From Sciurus carolinensis (taxonomy: Eukaryota; Chordata; Mammalia; Rodentia; Sciuridae), in the NCBI RefSeq assembly GCF_902686445.1, contig NC_062220.1:93558143-93622142 (forward strand): 64,000 bases of DNA, in the 5' to 3' direction. Position numbers and translations under genes: made by a program. Within the stretch, counting starts at the first letter, position 1. Every line of letters begins with the position of its first letter. This document shows positions 23,580 through 35,479 of the stretch, in pieces. The notes under the pieces were generated by a model. It saw only the letters and a list, made by a program, of their open reading frames with translations. It searched no databases and was not told the origin of the DNA.

Positions 23580-25507
23580 AGAAGACATACAATTTCATTT
23601 TTATTAAAATTAATATTTTGGCTATAGTGTCTATCAGCTATAAAAGGGTAGAACACACATATTATCTGTTGAAGCCATGCATCAATTCCCAAGAGCTGGA
23701 TGATGGAGAGAATTGCTGTAGCCTATGTACAGCTCACTCTTAGCCATAGTTTCAGAGCAATGTGCAAAATGTTATTATAGAACACTAGGGTAGAAAGTTT
23801 CATTGAACTGGAGGGAAATCTACCATCACTCAACCTACGACATTCATGCATAGTCTTTGTATTTCAAAAGAATAAAAGTAAAATATATAGAGAGGGTCAG
23901 AAAAGATAGACAACACAAAGGATCTTCAAGTGGTTTTTTAATTATTTAACATACAGAGGGCAGAACAATAATAAAAATCCAATGAAATCATCATATGTAT
24001 ATAGAACATTTCATAGTTAGTAAGCTCATCCCTTTTTTGAATTCTGCCAATTTTTTAAAAATATAACCTAGGAAATCATCCAAAATGTGTTTCTTTTGAA
24101 TTTTATATTAGTTATGTCACTTTTTCTTCTTTGCTCCACACCTACAAAACAAATTATTTAAAACTGCTAAAATAAATGAAATGTGGCATGCTTTCTTAGT
24201 TGTTTTATATTCTGTATTTAAAATATTTTAAACTAATGAAAGTTGAAAAACCATTTTAATATTTTTTCTATTATGTGATTGCTTGCCTACTATAAGTGAA
24301 CTAATTTATGGAATTGAATCATTTTGTTATCACAAGTATAGAAGGCCAAGAACATAAGGGAAGTATGAATATAAAAACTTCAAGATGATTAACTTGAATG
24401 CACATTAAAATACTGCAGAGCTGGCATATTTAATATTTATCAAGCAGAGGAAGAGAGTGTTACTCTGCAATTGGCAAGTGTATCTTCAAGATAATTACCA
24501 CTTTTCAAAGCATTATTGTTGGATAGGTTTTATAGGGGGAAAGGATTCATAAAACCTGACCTTCCTCATCCAAAAAACAAAAATAAATGAGGACTTAAAA
24601 GCATGCGTTATGAATGATAGTGGCTGGAAATAAAGATTGTGTCCAATAAACCACACGGCCATCAAATCATCAAGATAAAAAGAAAGGCCTTTGCTTCATT
24701 CAAGATCTAGCATCTGAAAATCTCATTTGATACATTTAACTGGTTTTTCTTTTTTCTATTCTGATTGTTTAACCACCAAATTTTACTGTGTGCTGCAGCA
24801 ATTTTCATTTTACTTGACTATTAAAAGAAAACCACTGGATTCTAAAGACAAATTAAAACCTGTTGCACTCAGGATAAAAACTAATTAGGGGAAAACACTT
24901 ATTTGGTTGGGTAAATAAATTTCTAGATATTCAAAATATTACAAAACAAGTTGTTTGTAAAAACATTTGAACACTATTAAAGATCTTTCTTGAGGTCTAG
25001 TAAAAGAAAAAACATCACTTGAATGGACACAGTTTCCTCATAGACTGTGCAGTGGCTGTGAGCAGTATCAGGGTCCCAGGAAGTGTCATTTCAGAGCTGC
25101 ATTCTTCAAAGTGGTTAGGGAGTCTAAGTTGATACACCTGGTACTAGAGAAAATCTGAAATGATTCACCTAGTTGGATAAGAAAGGACTTACATATCCTT
25201 GATTTATTAAATTCCATTGTTCTTTTATATACATTTTTCCTTAAAACTCTAAGATGAACATTTTATGCAATATAAAATGATTTAATCATTTACACAACAA
25301 GCTTAATAAAGCTGACAGTCAATGGAAAACAATGAAGTGATCTACCTTCAGTAATCAGAAAAAACTTTAAATCATTTTTATTATCTTGTTTATAAGTCTC
25401 TTATTAATGCTTGTGATTTTTAATAAATCACAAGGCAAAAAAATAAGGCAAACCGTGTTTGTTTTCAACACACCTCTTGCACCATAGTGTAATGGGTAGT
25501 GTCATTC
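23580..25507. other. AT-rich 3' UTR and flank of the DPY19L2-like gene
   Basis: No long ORF and no clearly recognisable repeat. On the minus strand this is the 3' UTR and downstream flank. Composition is AT-rich with several possible polyadenylation hexamers. Confidence 0.5.
25377..25382 (-). promoter_or_regulatory. candidate polyadenylation signal of the DPY19L2-like gene
   Basis: AATAAA on the minus strand about 125 bp past the stop codon. The region is AT-rich and further AATAAA hexamers follow (for example 25203-25208), so the site used cannot be chosen from sequence alone. Confidence 0.3.
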
Positions 25508-25658
25508 TCAGTTAACCTTCAGTACTCTGTACATAGTATTCAGAAATACTGTGGTGAAGTAGGGCCTCCCATCCTTGAGCAGGATGCTACATAGGGGAGG
25601 GTTAGCTGCATTGGAAGGGTCTTCAACATCCCAGATTTCAAGCATGCTGCAACCAGGC
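25508..25658 (-). CDS. DPY19L2: DPY19L2-like last coding exon with stop codon
   Basis: After acceptor TTGTATCTTTTCAG the exon completes Lys and encodes [38 protein letters not shown] and [11 protein letters not shown], then TGA at 25510-25508. That is 49 residues plus stop from 151 nt. An ID SINE sits antisense about 40 bp upstream of the acceptor, so this splice site has little unique upstream sequence. Confidence 0.88.
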
Positions 25659-28600
25659 CTGAAAAGATACAAATATGTATGTATTAAAAATAAGTTCAGG
25701 GCTGGGGAGATAGCTCAGCTGGTAGAGTGCTTGCCTTGCAAGCACAAGGCCCTGAGTTCAATCCCCAGTACCGCCAAAAAAAAAAAAAAAAAAAAAAAAA
25801 TATGTTCATACATAGAGGAGATATATAAATTATAAAGTATCTCCTGGATTTTCAGACACTAAATTCTTTAGAGATTAAAGATTTTTAAGAATCATTTAAA
25901 AAATACAAGTTCAAAACTTTTAAATAATAAAATGAAATGAAGTATGTTGCATTTTCATGTCCCATTTAATGAAATAATATAATATGAACTTATAATAAAG
26001 GCTCAGTATACATTCAGAAATACATATTTAGATGTTCACTTTCAAAGTGAAACATTTCCAAGCACCATCACCATCCTAACATAGTAGAATGAGATGAAAT
26101 AAAGAAAGCTAATCAAATTTCTGATTAATTCCAATTTTTTGGCATAAACTGCCTTGGATTAGCATGAATATAGTCCAAGGAAGGGAAAGGAAGTTCTTAT
26201 GCCAAGTTTGTTTCCTTCAATGCTTTCCCATTTTAGGTGGTTCACTATGGATTAAATGATATAATATTTCTCACCCTGCATGGGAATCATTAAAAGGAAG
26301 AAATCACATAAAATTGGTTTCTACTTTTTTTAACATCTATATTGAGGTATAATTTATGTACAATAAAATTTACCCATATCATATGTGGTAAAAGTTTAAG
26401 TACGGTCAAATATGCATAGAATGAATAAACATAACACAATCATAATATAGAAAATTTCCATCACTTAACAAGTTCCCCTGTGTCCTGCAGTCAATTCCCT
26501 TCCCCAGGCAAGGTCCCAGGCATGCCCTGATCTCCTTTCTGCACTACAGAATAGTAGGCTTCTATTCTGAGAAGGTAGGTTTCTCATTTCTGGTTTCTTT
26601 ACCTTAGAATGTTTTTGATATTCATACCTTAGATGTTGTAGTTCCTACAACTACTATTGTAGATCAGTGGTTCTTTAATTTTCATTACATGGAATTACAA
26701 CAATTTGCCTATTTGAAGTTAATGAACATTTGAGATACTTTGAGGTTTTGCTAATAATAAAGTGCTGTCCAAAGACTCATGAACAAGGCTTTGTATTGAC
26801 ATGGGTTATTACTTTAGGGAAATATCTAGCAGTAGAACTGCTGGGATGTATGGTTAAGTATATATTTAACTTTATAAGCAACTTCAAAATTGTTTTCCAA
26901 GGTCAATACACCATCTTCTATTTCTATCAATAATGTATGAGAGTTTAAGTTGTTCTACAAATTCTCACAAACACTTGGTATTATCTGTCTTTGTAAGTTG
27001 AATCATTTTAGGGTTTTTATGGGTCATTCAGAATTATCTTCTTGTAAAATGTTTGTTTAAATATTTTGCCAAATTTTATGCTGTTTATTACTGAGGTAGG
27101 AGAGTTCTTCATACATCTTGGATAAAAGCCCTTGTAAGATATTTTAGCAGATGTATTAAGGCATACTTAATCAATAATTATTTAATATACTCCACATATT
27201 TAGGGCGTATAATTTAATAAGTTTTAACATATGTATATATACCTGTGAAGCCATGGCCACAGCAAAAGTCATGAATCTACTCACCTCTCCCAAAAGTTTA
27301 CTCATGCCCTCCTGCACCTCTACTCTCTTGTCCCAGGTAACATCCCTTCCCAGGAAGCCATATAGCAGCTTTCTCTCACTACAGATTTGTGTGCATTTTC
27401 TGGAATTGTTGCTTGATTTCTTTGTCTGCTTCTTTACTCAACCTAATTGTTTTGAGATTTATCCATATTGTTCTATGTATCAGCAGTTCATTCTTGTTTT
27501 TATTGATGAGTAATACTATATGGTCTAACTATTTTAATACTGTGTTTACCCATCCACCTATTGATAGATACCTGGACTGTTCTCAGTTTTGGTTTATTAT
27601 GTTTTAAAAAAAACTGCTATAAACATTGTGTACAATAATTGGTGTGGATGTATGCTTTCTTTTATGCAAATACACATAGCAGGTGTATGTGTGAGTTTTT
27701 ATGAATAACTTAACTGTCTTGCAAAATGGTTGTGCCATATTACATTTACACAACCCATGGATGAGAGTTGTAGGTACTCCAATGTCAGCACAGTTGGCAT
27801 AATCAATTTTTTTTTCAATTTTAGTCATATTTAAGGGAGTCACTAGAGTGACTCTGGAGTCTGCTTCATTTTTCTAACTGCCAATTTGTCATTGTTGTTC
27901 TAGGAGGCAATTAACTTGCCTGCATCTACTGTCATGTGCAGCTGTTAATACCTCTGCTCAGAGGTTTAAACAAAGGCCTCAAGAATCCCTTAAACACCTT
28001 AAAGTTTCTTGAATCTTCAAGATTCTAAGTTCAAGAATTTTAAATTTTACTTAGTAATATTTTTCTTATTATGTCATTTTGAGTTATGAAAACTTTTCTC
28101 TTAAGTCTTATAAATCCAGTATTGTTCAGTATTGTACCAGAGTGTTAACACTTCACTCTGTTGTAAATTCAAATCTGCATTTCATTCATCTAATAAAAAT
28201 TGTCATAAAAATGTGAAAAATTATGAAAAAAAGCTAAGTTTAAGATAGATGTGTTTAATACATGTATTGAAACATAACCCAAACATGTACAATTTTTAAG
28301 TTTTCATGTACCAGTGAAAAAAATAAATAAAAGATGCTAAATGAAAAATCAAGATGCTAAAATATATTAGAATTTTTTGAAAGTAGATTTTCCTTAAATG
28401 ATAATATAATTTTACTTCTCTAGATGAAATGATTTTAAGTAAAATACCAAGGTAATAGTATAATGGAATTTATATCAAATAAAGTCTTAAAAAATTAGGG
28501 CTATTGTAATAAAGTGAAATATTTGTTGCTTTAAAATATACCATATCATATAGCAGAGTATTAATACTCACTTAGTTCTCACAACACACCATGCTTCTTC

Positions 28601-29826
28601 TAAAACATAATAATTCACGTGTAACTCCAACAATTTATCTCTCACTTCTTTCGCAGATTTTCGACTATATGCTGAATAAACAATTTTTGTTCGGGCCCTT
28701 TAATTTTTAACAAATATAAACAGATTTCAAAATAAATGATAATGGACTAAAGAAAAATTGACAGCAAATTGAAATCTCAATCCTCACTGGATGGAGGATT
28801 GATATCTATGACTCAAAATAAAAGAAATTATTTTTGAGATAACTATTCCCACATTCCTAGTTATATTTTCAAGGTGCTAAATCTCATAACAGTTTGAATT
28901 TTGTATATATTGCTTGTTTGTATGTAATCCAGTCTGGAGATACACTGAATAGCAGGATAATAGCTGAAATATAAAATTTGTTTCGCACAGTTCATAAATT
29001 AATCTGCTCACAGAATATTTTCAGACAGAATCTGAATGTAGTGAAAACACAGATTTCACAACTAATATCTATAGAAGCACAGAAAAACAGATGAGTTGAA
29101 GTTGAATGTAGCAAATAGAATATTTAGACACTGGGTCTCTGAGAGGTAGAAGAAGCACATTATAAATTCTTGAGAAACAGGGATTTCATCAAATATGGTA
29201 TGAAAGATGATTTGGCTTTAGGTTTGGGTTCTTAGGAAACAATGAACAATGAACAGATCACCACTTATGCATTAAATGTTACTTAGGATTTCAAGTATTT
29301 GGGATGTCCAATCACTACAACCAGACATAAAATTTCAAATAATTTTAAAATTTTTCCTTTAAGAATAAACTAAAAATCCACTAAGAAAAAAAGGACTATA
29401 ATTACAACAGAATAATCAAAATAATTTTTGAAAACCAGTCAGTCATGTAAAGAAAACAAAACTTTCAGAGCACAATGGAAACCAGAGTTTTCATAAAGCA
29501 GCTAAATACCCCAAATTTTTATAAAAGGATGTAATATGGAAAATTTCATGTACTTTTTCTACCAATAAGATCTAGGATGTTTCTTAAGTCAAGCAGAGGG
29601 ACATGTGTTAGGGTAAAGGGTTGGCAAAGCCATCTGTTCCTTTGGCTGCTGCTTAGGGTTTAATTGGAACTTGCTTTCCCCCTCATAGACACACGTACTT
29701 TTTCAGTTTTCAGAAGTTTATTAAACCTGCTTTGAAGGAAACAGGTACATACTGGATGATTTCTGGGGTGATTATATTCTTTTTTAGCTTTCAGCAAGAA
29801 GATGAAAGCATGTGTGTGTGTGTGTA

Positions 29827-29872
<46 letters not shown>

Positions 29873-31201
29873 CATTTTCCCTATTCCTAAGAGCCAGTAG
29901 CAAGTAGCAAATGAGTCTAAGTGAAATATTCAGTCAGTTGCTAACCTCAAGTCTGCATCCTCATAATGTGGGTGATTCACAATAGGATGAAGAGTTGACA
30001 GTTTTATGCTTGCCATTGTAGGCATGGCACCTGCAAAAACAGCATCTGCAAAACAAGATTACATTTCTTAATAAAATGATTTAAAGAAAACTGAAAGCTA
30101 AATTTATCCATAGTATCTGAATTTAAATTAAGAAAGATGAAGCATATTTGAATAAGAACCATTTAACATCATTCATTTTATTTGCACAGTATTCATTGTC
30201 TACCATAATAACTACCTTTGTTAAGTGTTATCTTGGTGTTGGCAACGGTGCTCAGAATTTTTACAAGGAGTCAGTGATTTAATTTGCATAAGAACTCTGT
30301 GAAGTGAGTTCTATGTTTTCCTTATTTTGTAGATGAAGAAGCAGACACACAGTAAAGTGACTTGTCTAAGACTACACAGTTAAAAGGTTGCAGAGCTCAC
30401 CCCCAAAGCTACTCCACTACAGCTTCCTGCCTCACTTCGGCATGACATTAAGGGCCAATACTACAGAGACACACAGGACAAGGGACAATGTAAAATCACA
30501 TGAGTTATCATGAAATTAAAGCATTTAAAATTATTTAAAATACTAGGGACTGAGTGACTATTTTAAGAGGCAAGTCTCAATGGTACATTTTTTTCAAATG
30601 ATTTTTTTATGTTATGATATGTAGTCATGTCTATGTGCTAGAGAACATTATTGTCTTTCTTCAGATGATCTTTAAATATTCATAATTATGTTATCTCAGT
30701 TCTCATTTGAATTATGCCACTTATACATTTCACCCAACCATTTTATAACTAGTGAGCACTACTATTTAAAGTAATGGTATGTATAAATTTAGTCATAAGT
30801 AGGACTACATAAAAAAATATCTGGCTTTTGTGTCAGTTTTGTCTCCTAGTAAACCAAATAACCAAATGCTTGTAATTATGAAGGTTGTTATCATTTTTAA
30901 TTAGCACAATAAAAACAAGGCATGCTACTCAGATTTACTGAAGAAACTGTTTACTTTCAAATATAATCCAGCATTCTAAATGCAACTTTGAATGAAAATG
31001 CAAGACAAGCTATCTACAAAATGTTGGCAACATAGTGCTCGTGGCTGTCTGGGAGCCGTGGCTCAGTGTTACTGCCCAGCTTCAAGAGTATCATACTCTT
31101 ATCCAACTGACCTGGAAAAAGATCACAACTCAAACTCAAAACACAGTTTCTACTGAATGTGTAGTGCTTCCTCACCAGTGTAAAAATGAAAAACTATCTG
31201 T

Positions 31202-31239
<38 letters not shown>

Positions 31240-33689
31240 TCAAAGTACTAACTACTTAACTACATAGTATATGTAAATGTGTGTATAAGTGTAAAGTTAA
31301 CTATACATAAACTAAATAGCTACATACCTGGTCTGGTATTGTATTTGATCCATTGTATAAGTTCTTCCTGAGGCAAATTATTAAATTCTCCTATTATGCT
31401 CCATTGATTATGGAGGTTTGCACAACCTTGAATAGACATCACTGCTAGAATGCCAAAGATAACATTCTCAAAATGAACTCTGCAAAAAAGCCAGCCAAAG
31501 AGCTGAAATGAAAAAAAAAAAAAAAAACATTTATTTATAATCCTTATAAGTGCTACTGGGTCAAAAATAAATTCTTACCCTACTACTTAAACCAAGGTTT
31601 ACATATGATATTAGTACATCAACACTGAATTATCATCATATTTTGCTTTAAAACAACAAATACATTCAAATTACTGGGCCTGGTTAAAAATAAGACCTTG
31701 TTCCTCTCCAAAGAATTAAGGAAGGCATATCTTATCCTTCTAGTAATGATCTGTAATCTGGAGTTAAGATCAGCAAATCACACTTTTAAAACATCCTAGA
31801 ACTAAATCTGTAGTAGGAACCAGGCAAGCTTTATTAGCACTGATGTGTGTATTCCTCTCAGGAAAATAAATATTATAATTTCTGATTACATACTCATAAT
31901 CAAAACTAAATAAATAAGGTATTTCTATAGGTATCAAAACTCTGGGTAATTTTTTTGGGGGGGGGTTTCAGGAATTAAGCCTGGGGCGCTCAACCACTGA
32001 GTCACATCCCCAGCCCCTTTTTTGTATTTTTACTTAGATACAGGGTCTCACTGAGTTGCTTAGGCTGGCTTTAAACTCATGATCCTCTTGCCTCAGCCTC
32101 CTGAACTGCTTGGATTGCAAGCATGTGCCACCATACCTGGTAACTCTAGGAAACTTACCTAATTATGTCCTATGTTAGATATAGCCATGGAATCCAGGAT
32201 TGACAACTTTTCTTAGGAATTCTCTGTGCCACACAGGACTACACTTGAGCAATTATTCAGTATCTATTCACTTCTGAATGAATACCTGAGGTGGTTTTGG
32301 TGGGCAGGAAACTCTGGCACAAACAATTCTGAAAGACTACGTTTGTGAGTGGTACTGAACAGGTGGAGTATGTGCCTCATCACTCGTCAGAGAAATATCA
32401 TTTACAATCTAAGAATAATGTTTAAAGCCATTTGAAGATGATTTTCTTGCTCATTTGTGAATTGTGAACTAACATTTCTAATTATTTAAGTTAACTAAAT
32501 TAAAAAGCCTGATTTTATGTTTTGGATTACTCAGCAAAGTCAGGATAACTGTACTAGAGTTGCTACAGATATTACAGTGTACTTGCACAAGAATAGTGCC
32601 TTACCCGTCGGGAGCAGATCAAGGAAGCCATAATACACATGTGTGGTGTCAAAAACAGCTTCAGCCTCATAATTAAAACAGCAAGGGCAGTAAATGCCAT
32701 CAACTGCAAAGTGTGAAAAACCAGCTATAAAACAAAACAAAGTCTTTATTTTTTATATTTTATTATTAATAAATATAAGGTATATTAAAACCACTATTAT
32801 TCATTAGAACAAAGATCTTTTAACAGTAATGTCTATTAATATTTATTTATTCATTCAGCAATGGTTTTTTGAATGACTGTTAAACACTAAGCACTGTTCT
32901 GGGTGCTTCAGATATAACACTGAGCAATCTCTGCCAGTGAGGCTTACATGTGAATATAATTTAGTAAGAAGTGACAACAATAAATAGACATAGGAAATAA
33001 ACAAGTCCATTATAGTCCACAGAAAGAAAATAAACCCCATATAGTCTATTATCAAGTGATAAATGGGCAAGAAAGCAGAGCAGGGAAAAGAGCCAGGGAG
33101 TGCAAGGTGGGAGAAACTGCATTTTGAATGGGATTGTCATAGTGGACCTCATTGAAAAGATGATATTTGAGCAAAGATTTTTAAAAAGTAAGAGGTGAGC
33201 TACAGAGACAAAAAACATGAAATGCTTCACAAATGTGTATATCATTCAGATATCACAGTAGTATGTAATATAAGAAGTAGAATTATATAAATATTTGTAC
33301 TAACTAGTAGGATACCCTGTTTTGATCAAGGTGGAAGGTTTTTTCCCTGAGCAAAGGTTTCAAGCACAACTTTTCTAACAGAGATAGTCATAAAATATCA
33401 AAATGGACAAAGACTATGGGCACATAATGGAAAAGTAAAAGCAATTAAATATGTATGCTGTATCTCATTAATACTCAAACAAATTAAATGTTAAAGATAA
33501 TAAGGTATTTTCATTTATCAAAATGACAAATATTAAATTAATACTGAATATAAGAAAATGAATGCTGAAACAAATTGATACATTTCTGCAAAGAGAAAAG
33601 AGACAACTCCTTTAACTTCCATTATAGGAATTTATTCAAGGAAATAATCAAAACACAAAGATATGTTTCAAAGATGATCGCCAAAGTGT

Positions 33690-33731
<42 letters not shown>

Positions 33732-34298
33732 TACAGCATCTTCTGGCTTTTTATTTTTTTAATTAATTTTTTATTTGTTCTAATTAGTTATACATGAAGT
33801 ATATTTTTATTTGCAAAACAGGAAACAACTTACCAGTGTATAGGGATAAGTAACAAATTAGTGCATTTTGAAATTACATGATAGATTATTTAATTGCTTG
33901 GTACATTTTCAGGATGTAAAGCTGTGTACATACAGAATAATAATTCTGTAAAGAAACATAACCCTACCCCCAAAACACACATACGCAGAGTGGGGAGGAG
34001 AAGAGCAGATGCTATAAGAAAACATACCAAAAAACTAATAGGTTATTTCTGAATGATAATATTTCTGCATTTTACAAATTGCTTCCAAATCCTTATTAGT
34101 ATTCAAATGTGAGAGCAGACTAAAGAGAGAAGGTTCAGCAGAAATTCACCACCCATGTAGAACAACTCAGGTTCTACTGAGTGTGCACCAGCAGCAAGGC
34201 TACAACTTTGTGAAGTATCCTTGAACTAGAATTTAATACACAAGTCTACCAGAGAAAAAAATGAGAACTTTACCTCACCACGTTCAAGGAGCTGTTTT
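25508..34298 (-). CDS. DPY19L2: DPY19L2-like gene, six 3'-terminal coding exons (partial gene)
   Basis: Six exons on the minus strand, all with GT-AG borders, join in consistent phase into 231 codons and a TGA. The peptide carries the C-terminal half of the DPY19 family: two hydrophobic membrane segments followed by a soluble domain with [25 protein letters not shown] and [18 protein letters not shown]19 proteins are multipass ER or nuclear-envelope proteins; DPY19L1 and L3 are tryptophan C-mannosyltransferases, while DPY19L2 is the testis form that anchors the acrosome to the sperm nucleus. The paralogue call rests on remembered residues near the C-terminus ([15 protein letters not shown], ending KVN) and is less sure than the family. 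No stop or frameshift is seen, so a live gene is more likely than a pseudogene. Upstream exons were not found in the window. Confidence 0.8.
25698..25801 (+). mobile_element. ID SINE antisense in the last DPY19L2-like intron
   Basis: A clean ID copy (GGGCTGGGGAGATAGCTCAG, GAGTTCAATCCCCAG) with a long pure A tail, so probably young. It lies about 40 bp from the last exon. In the gene's direction it supplies a T tract and a CTATCTCCCCAG acceptor-like site. Confidence 0.92.
26320..27860 (-). mobile_element. ancient L1 (L1ME-like) in intron
   Basis: TTGAGGTATAATTTATGTAC at its start, then old L1 3' UTR and ORF2-end motifs in reverse (GAGATTTATCCATATTGTTC, CCCATCCACCTATTGATAGA, GAGTAATACTATATGG). 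Highly diverged; in sense with the host gene. Confidence 0.6.
27861..28571. other. intron, AT-rich
   Basis: No repeat or ORF recognised. Confidence 0.4.
28572..28697 (-). CDS. DPY19L2: DPY19L2-like penultimate exon
   Basis: An exon of 126 nt. It completes Arg and encodes [20 protein letters not shown], then [16 protein letters not shown] and CVVRT, ending with two bases of Lys. The donor is a strong GTGAGT. The [10 protein letters not shown] block is typical of the family's soluble C-terminal domain. Confidence 0.87.
28698..29810. other. intron, AT-rich
   Basis: No repeat or ORF recognised. Confidence 0.4.
29811..29869. repeat. (TG)n microsatellite
   Basis: About 59 bp of TG with two interruptions, about 75 bp downstream of an exon in gene orientation (CA on the sense strand). 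Confidence 0.95.
29946..30045 (-). CDS. DPY19L2: DPY19L2-like exon with the [10 protein letters not shown] block
   Basis: An exon of 100 nt. The split codon completes Asp, then [20 protein letters not shown] and [12 protein letters not shown], ending with two bases of Arg. The donor GTTAGC is weak against the usual GTRAGT, and a long TG repeat starts about 75 bp into the downstream intron. Both could influence inclusion of this exon. Confidence 0.87.
30200..30440 (+). mobile_element. MIR SINE
   Basis: Ordered MIR core: AATTTGCATAAGAACTCTGT, TTTTGTAGATGAAGAAGCAG and GACTACACAGTTAAAAGGTT. Confidence 0.7.
30441..31201. other. intron, AT-rich
   Basis: Nothing recognised. Confidence 0.4.
31202..31239. 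repeat. (CA)n microsatellite
   Basis: About 18 CA units, roughly 90 bp from the exon at 31328. Confidence 0.95.
31328..31502 (-). CDS. DPY19L2: DPY19L2-like exon, second membrane segment and soluble start
   Basis: An exon of 175 nt: 58 codons plus the first base of a split Asp codon. It starts [20 protein letters not shown] (hydrophobic) and goes on to [23 protein letters not shown] and NTRP. The acceptor follows a run of T bases (an A tract on the plus strand at 31511-31527); the donor is GTATGT. It is the longest exon here and the most recognisable as DPY19 family. Confidence 0.88.
31948..32155 (-). mobile_element. B1-ID composite SINE
   Basis: Minus-strand order: 7SL-type half (CCAGGTATGGTGGCACATGC, GCTTGCAATCCAAGCAGTTC) then an ID-type half (GGGGCTGGGGATGTGACTCA) and an A/C-rich tail. 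This is the B1-dID/MEN design of squirrels. Confidence 0.8.
32605..32724 (-). CDS. DPY19L2: DPY19L2-like exon, membrane segment
   Basis: An exon of 120 nt (40 codons, phase 0 at both ends) between acceptor TTTTGTTTTATAG and donor GTAAGG. It starts [20 protein letters not shown] and continues through [13 protein letters not shown] to SRR. The first half is a transmembrane helix; TPHMC-MASLICS is a family signature as remembered. Confidence 0.85.
32840..33210 (+). mobile_element. ancient L1 (L1ME-like) 3' end
   Basis: TTCATTCAGCAATGGTTTTT, CTAAGCACTGTTCTGGGTGC, AGTGAGGCTTACATG and TTTGAGCAAAGATTTTT occur in the order of an old L1 3' terminus. Confidence 0.6.
33360..33690 (+). mobile_element. 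ancient L1 ORF2-end fragment
   Basis: CAAAATGACAAATATTAAAT and ATTATAGGAATTTATTCAAG resemble an old L1 C-terminal region; heavily diverged. Confidence 0.4.
33693..33727. repeat. (TG)n microsatellite
   Basis: Pure TG run of about 34 bp. Confidence 0.95.
33750..33805 (-). mobile_element. very short L1 3' end
   Basis: TTCTAATTAGTTATACATGA matches the reverse of the L1 terminus seen at 8340; only about 55 bp. Confidence 0.5.
34274..34298 (-). CDS. DPY19L2: DPY19L2-like 25-nt micro-exon
   Basis: Acceptor TTTTATTCCAG and donor GTAAAG flank 25 nt. It enters with one base of a split codon and then encodes KQLLERGE, ending in phase 0, which joins exactly to LVFHTLQL of the next exon. The short length makes it easy to miss; phase agreement and family resemblance support it. 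Confidence 0.72.
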
Positions 34299-34804
34299 CT
34301 GGAATAAAATCAAAATATTATCTATTTACTGTATGCCCATTAAACTATGATTACATAAAAATAACTTCGTTGATTTCTTAGAATTTTGAAATTTTATTCT
34401 CTTAAACTACTTAGGGGCTTAAATAAAAAATAAAAAAGGTTAGAAAACAATACTAAAAAACACAGTACTTTAAAAGGCATAATTTACAGTCATTGTACTG
34501 AAGGTATGTTAAAAAGTCATTCTTTGGTTAAGATAAAATAAGTTTTACTGATCCCTGATGATTGTAATTCTGGAAGAATTAATGAACAGAAAGACTTTCT
34601 ATTAAACATTCAAACTACATACAATAAATACTTCAGAAAACTATTATTGGAATTTTAAATTGTTTTCATTTTCACAATAAAAAACCACATGAGCATTCTT
34701 GCACAGAAAGCTTTGGGAGCATCACTGAACATTTTCTTAGGATGAAGTCTAAAAGAAAAATTATTGGGTAAAGCACATAAGTATTTTTAGTTCCAGAAAA
34801 ATGG

Positions 34805-34915
34805 TTCCAATTTACTGAATACTTACAGGATACCCACTATGTTCTAAGCACTGTATAGTGAACAAGCAGAAACAGTACAGATAAATTTTTATCCTTGTAA
34901 GACTTACGTGAGAGG
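34805..34915 (+). mobile_element. MIR-like SINE fragment
   Basis: TTACTGAATACTTACAGGAT and TTCTAAGCACTGTATAGTG. Confidence 0.45.
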
Positions 34916-35479
34916 TAAAAGCCTGCCTATTTTATTGTTCCACTGAAAAGTCTAAATATTTTATAATCCACAGGATGCAGGGTCTTCTATTAGGGAATTA
35001 AAGGTCAGAGAAAGAAATAAGCCAGTGTTCAAAGGAAATTCAAGGGTACCTGTAGATTTTTTCAAAGGGTGTTTGGGGGAAGGTCTTTTAGGACAATTGT
35101 CACCAATTACTCTACCACCATTGCAGCTCCTTTCCTACATATGCAGCCAAGAGAGTGAGTTTTTCCCATTTGTCCTAAAATTGTTCACTTATAACAGAAT
35201 CCTGCAGTGAGCTACTGCATGCAGAGAAGATTCCTGGTATGTAAGTTTGTATTATAATTGACGTGAACTGTCCCCTGCCACAAGGGTAAATACTAATACA
35301 AATAAATCCAGGAGTTCATTTAAGAAATGAATAAACAAAGCACAAACAGCATTAAAGTGAAGCACCAGGTGAGTAAAGAAATAAAGGAAATGACTAAATG
35401 AAAATTCCAGTTATGATCTTCAGAGGCTTTTGAGATAATACCAAATCCGCATAATCAGATAAGCTGCCATAAAAAGGGG
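34916..35479. other. unique AT-rich sequence
   Basis: No upstream DPY19L2-like exon or repeat recognised. Confidence 0.35.

Noticed and set aside
25698..25770. tRNA-like sequence with A and B boxes
   Set aside because: It is an ID SINE derived from a tRNA; no cloverleaf-forming complete tRNA gene was found.
29660..29875. ORF with Thr-His repeats (also 31035-31259 and 33575-33766)
   Set aside because: Made by reading through dinucleotide microsatellites.
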